Shown: positions 61,457 through 64,000 of the stretch, in pieces
Position numbering within the stretch: the stretch's first letter is position 1
Layout: every line of letters starts with the position of its first letter
NCBI GenBank assembly: GCA_935421135.1
Contig: OW285193.1
Location: forward strand, 2,737,996-2,801,995
Reading direction: 5' to 3'
Length of the DNA: 64,000 nucleotides
From: Bugulina stolonifera
Lineage: Eukaryota; Bryozoa; Gymnolaemata; Cheilostomatida; Bugulidae
The notes under the pieces: generated by a model
Database searches by the model: none
Seen by the model: only the letters and a program-made list of their open reading frames with translations
Told to the model about the DNA's origin: nothing
Position numbers and translations under genes: made by a program

Positions 61457-61579
61457 CTGTTTTTTTCTTGTCTGAACTTTTCGTTCCAGCTGGACTAACA
61501 AGTGCAACTCTACCATCTTCTTCTGTCAACTTGTCTTCTAAATTTATCAAACAAGTAAGGTGTAGTTTGAGTAGCCAAT
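61457..61579 (-). CDS. Possible internal exon, symmetric phase 1-1, unknown
   Basis: Between a TTGTATTTCTAG acceptor and a GTAATA donor, 123 bp is open as WLLKLHLTCLINLEDKLTEE then DGRVALVSPAGTKSSDKKKT. A symmetric phase-1 exon of charged composition is typical of a domain-coding exon. The frame continues past the donor for about 40 more codons (FVIFDNKTVALGTKTLDGVL) to a stop at 61317. The opposite-strand 139-codon ORF is likely its shadow. No family recognised. Confidence 0.3.
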
Positions 61580-62029
61580 CTAGAAATACAATAAACATAG
61601 ATGTTTAAAAGAGTGTAACAAAACTCCAATGTGAATGTTTAAGTGATAAAAATAACTTTACAGTATTTATAAATATAACTTTTTGCCTAGGCAATCGATC
61701 CATTGGCTCAAGGAAACAAATATGATTTGCGAACATATACAATGTATATAGAAACTCTTTCTCAAAGTCAACAACAAGGTACTAGTATTATAGAGATCAG
61801 AATAGATAATGATAGGCTGTCTCTGTCTCTCAACTGAACTAGCGGCTTGCACCCAAAACATAAAACATCTGCCACCAATAGTGTGATTTACTACTGGTTT
61901 TTAGGTTATAATCAATATCAACAGAAACATTGATAAATGGAGCACCTGGAATCACACTTACCTTAATTTTATGGTTTTGTAACCTCTTATTAAAAAGTGT
62001 GCATGTTCTAGATTCTGAGATTCAACCGT

Positions 62030-62170
62030 CAGTGGAAGGAGACTTTAGCTACAGAAGATGATCCGGTGATGAGAATTTCAAAACCATAACCAGACCAGCT
62101 CCTGTCACCAAAGACTCAGGTTCGTTTCTGCTATTTCCATCTAACATTCAAAGCATTCCATGCAGATGTT
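62030..62170 (+). pseudogene. Third copy (R3) of the unknown coding-like repeat
   Basis: It reads ETLATEDDPVMRIS, a one-base frameshift, then TRPAPVTKDSGSFLLFPSNI. It aligns along its length with R1 and R2 at 60520-60836, in the same orientation. Confidence 0.4.
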
Positions 62171-62644
62171 GTTTGAGCAACAACTAAATCTAAAGTGAGA
62201 ACAAATATATTTATCTTGAATTTATAGTAAGCACAGCCTATGACGCTATCCTGTATAGCAATGATATCTAAGTGGGCATCTGTCTATACGTTTAAGATGA
62301 TATATATAATTAAAATCGAGGTAACCAAGCAACCACACATCACCATAATAAGCTATGTGCATGTAAAAGTCTAGTTCTATGACTGAAATCCAAAGTAAAA
62401 ACCTTTTGTTTTGCAGAATATGTAAACCAAACTAAGCAGGACAGTGTAGCAGTTGAAACTAGTATGAAGGTATAGTAATGACATCAGAATAACAACAGCG
62501 TTTAGACACTTTCAACTAACTATTAGAAGTCTGCTTGCACCTAAATCGCAGTTGCGTCCTGTATTCATTAAACAGCATATTGCAGCTGCAGTGTGCAGTG
62601 CGCTCAGAGCATGTCTACTGCTCACTGGTAAAGCTTCCTTTTTA

Positions 62645-62857
62645 GGTTGCTGAGCTGGTGTAGTGGTGGCATGTTCTGTTCAATGTGCTAGGCAATTAGA
62701 TGCTGTAGAGGCCCCTAGGTTCAAACCCCAGTCAGGGACTAGCATTTTCATGGATTTGAAACAAGTCTCTGGCTGCTCAAAAACAATTACATGTACCAGC
62801 TTAAAAGTGCATCACACATGTATATATAACAAAGTGGCCAAATCCCCTAAAATTACA
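62645..62857 (+). repeat. tRNA-derived SINE
   Basis: A-box-like TGAGCTGGTGTAGTGGTGGC (62651-62670) and B-box AGGTTCAAACCCC (62717-62729), then a body with CATGGATTTGAAACAAGTCT and tail GGCCAAATCCCCTAAAATTA. Body and tail recur in the inverted pair at 49986-50160, which defines the family. Confidence 0.7.
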
Positions 62858-62879
62858 TCATGTAATTAATAATATGTTG

Positions 62880-64000
62880 GTGTGGTGCACATAGACATAT
62901 AAAACTGTACAGAAAATGCAATTTCTAGTTGACCGCTGACAAACCACATTGACATCTAATTAGAAATATAATGATGGTGTAATGCTGATATGGCAAATTG
63001 AATATCTGTGTAGAATACAGTGCCACACATCAATTCAAAATGGCCATAGCATAGCATGTTATATATGCCATGGTTGCCTTATTACAATGGTTGCATTGTA
63101 TGCAGTCGGTTCAGCAAAAATTTCTACACTAGCGCAACAGATCCCTCCCTCCCTAAACTTTCGGTGGCATAACATTTGAGATTTCTATGCATTGCGCACA
63201 AATCGCTAGTCAGTGTGAAAACATCAGTTTAAACTTGAGAATTCTACTCAATTCAACAGAGCAGCAATTGCATTTATTTTATAAAAATTTCAGACACTGG
63301 TGTTAATTACTATGCTGTAGCAATCAATACAGATGTCTGCATGTTTAGTGAAGCAAATGTAATTTAGATAAAAGTAACCAAGCAACACACAGACATAACA
63401 GACATGTTCCCTCAACGTTCATATCTATGGAATAAATTGAACCATTTTGTTTAAAATAACATGTTTTGAGCAAACTAATCAACAAAGTACAAGTATAGTA
63501 ATTGCAACCAGCATGCATAAAGCATCCTAATCACATCCATAGCGTCAGCGATTACATTAAATTGTATGTTATTAAGTTGTAATAATGTCATTCAAAACAG
63601 GCTTGAAATTACATACAGTAACTGCTTGTCAAGCCTGTCTGGTCTCACATCTCCTAGTGAGTTAGGTGTTAATTTAGACTAAATATTACTCTAAATAATT
63701 AGTCATGTAAAACCATAGTCTGGGGACTGAAAACTAAATGGTAATGAAACCAGACTAAACCAAATGTAGTAGGAATTTGATTGCAAATTAATTTGTTTTA
63801 TCAGGGTGCTGCCCAGCATCGCACTATTCATTGCAGGACAGAAATTCAACTAGATTTTTTCTATTTCTCTTGACAACACTATGTTATTCTATAGAAGTAT
63901 CAAAAATTATCAAATGGTCATATAGATACCTGTACTAAGAATGTCATCAATACTTAGACTTCTTTCACAAAAGTGAATATATAATTTCTGCTTAGGTAAA
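62880..64000. other. No supported gene
   Basis: AT-rich; nothing beyond chance-length ORFs. Confidence 0.4.

Noticed and set aside
62645..62730. Functional tRNA gene
   Set aside because: Box spacing is long and the same downstream body recurs elsewhere, so it is a SINE.
1..64000. CRISPR arrays, phage genes, bacterial operons, rRNA
   Set aside because: No regularly spaced identical repeats with unique spacers, no prokaryotic gene density, no rRNA core motifs seen.
1..64000. Most remaining ORFs of 60-90 codons
   Set aside because: Their number matches chance for this base composition and they show no domain, splice context or duplication.

Overview
This window looks like nuclear DNA of an AT-rich animal genome, probably a marine invertebrate. 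It has GT-AG introns as short as 56-200 bp, a MADF/BESS-type protein gene, tRNA-derived SINEs, a LINE reverse-transcriptase relic, a Harbinger-type transposase relic and several non-autonomous DNA transposons. There are no operons, bacterial ribosome sites, CRISPR arrays or phage genes. The palindrome TACATGTA/GTACATGTAC recurs throughout. The sequence alone does not fix the phylum; a sponge or mollusc would fit the short introns and the repeat style.

The window is gene-poor and repeat-rich. The only gene recognised by family with a complete splice logic is at the left edge (1-1123, minus): a MADF domain in exons 1-2 and a BESS-like tail in exon 3, with a 10-A homopolymer that breaks the frame. 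Just upstream of it, 1140-1375 is a CCAAT-rich promoter ending in a TIR-like terminus next to a TTAA. I therefore read this as the accessory gene of a PIF/Harbinger-type element. A decayed Harbinger transposase (5235-4799, minus) and a LINE reverse-transcriptase scrap (2099-1910, minus) lie nearby. Between them are a 681-bp element with a perfect 8-bp target-site duplication whose end grew into an 18-bp minisatellite, and a 30-copy 20-bp minisatellite.

From 5.9 to 14.2 kb there are several phase-consistent but unidentified exon chains on the plus strand (5982-6727, 9454-11136, 13924-14194), a 200-bp MITE (12.85 kb) and a tRNA-like SINE. From 15 to 28 kb there are decayed lysine/glutamate/alanine-rich sequences in two copies, a broken multi-exon gene invaded by a 17-bp minisatellite (17.3-18.3 kb), a five-copy 20-bp motif around 24.2-25.6 kb, and a second small copy of the 8-bp-TSD element (27.64 kb).

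From 30 to 44 kb the DNA is mostly repeats: a 30-bp-arm hairpin, two adjacent pairs of diverged tandem duplications (35.3-37.0 kb), a composite SINE (39.1-39.7 kb), and a three-unit tandem array with a conserved hairpin (43.0-43.6 kb). One end of that array is joined to a 101-bp segment found again, almost unchanged and inverted, at 47.14 kb.

From 44.9 to 51 kb there are a small two-exon gene model, a CpG-rich promoter-like block, a possible solo LTR, an unidentified broken coding sequence (49.0-49.7 kb), a head-to-head SINE pair and a GC-rich 104-codon ORF (50.64-50.95 kb, minus). The right part (51-64 kb) contains a cluster of AGGTCA half-sites, a 475-bp hAT-type element with TSD, three copies of an unknown coding-like repeat (60.5-62.2 kb) and a SINE.

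Caution: at this base composition many ORFs of 40-60 codons occur by chance. Entries without family homology rest on splice-phase agreement, base composition or internal duplication, and their confidence is set low accordingly.
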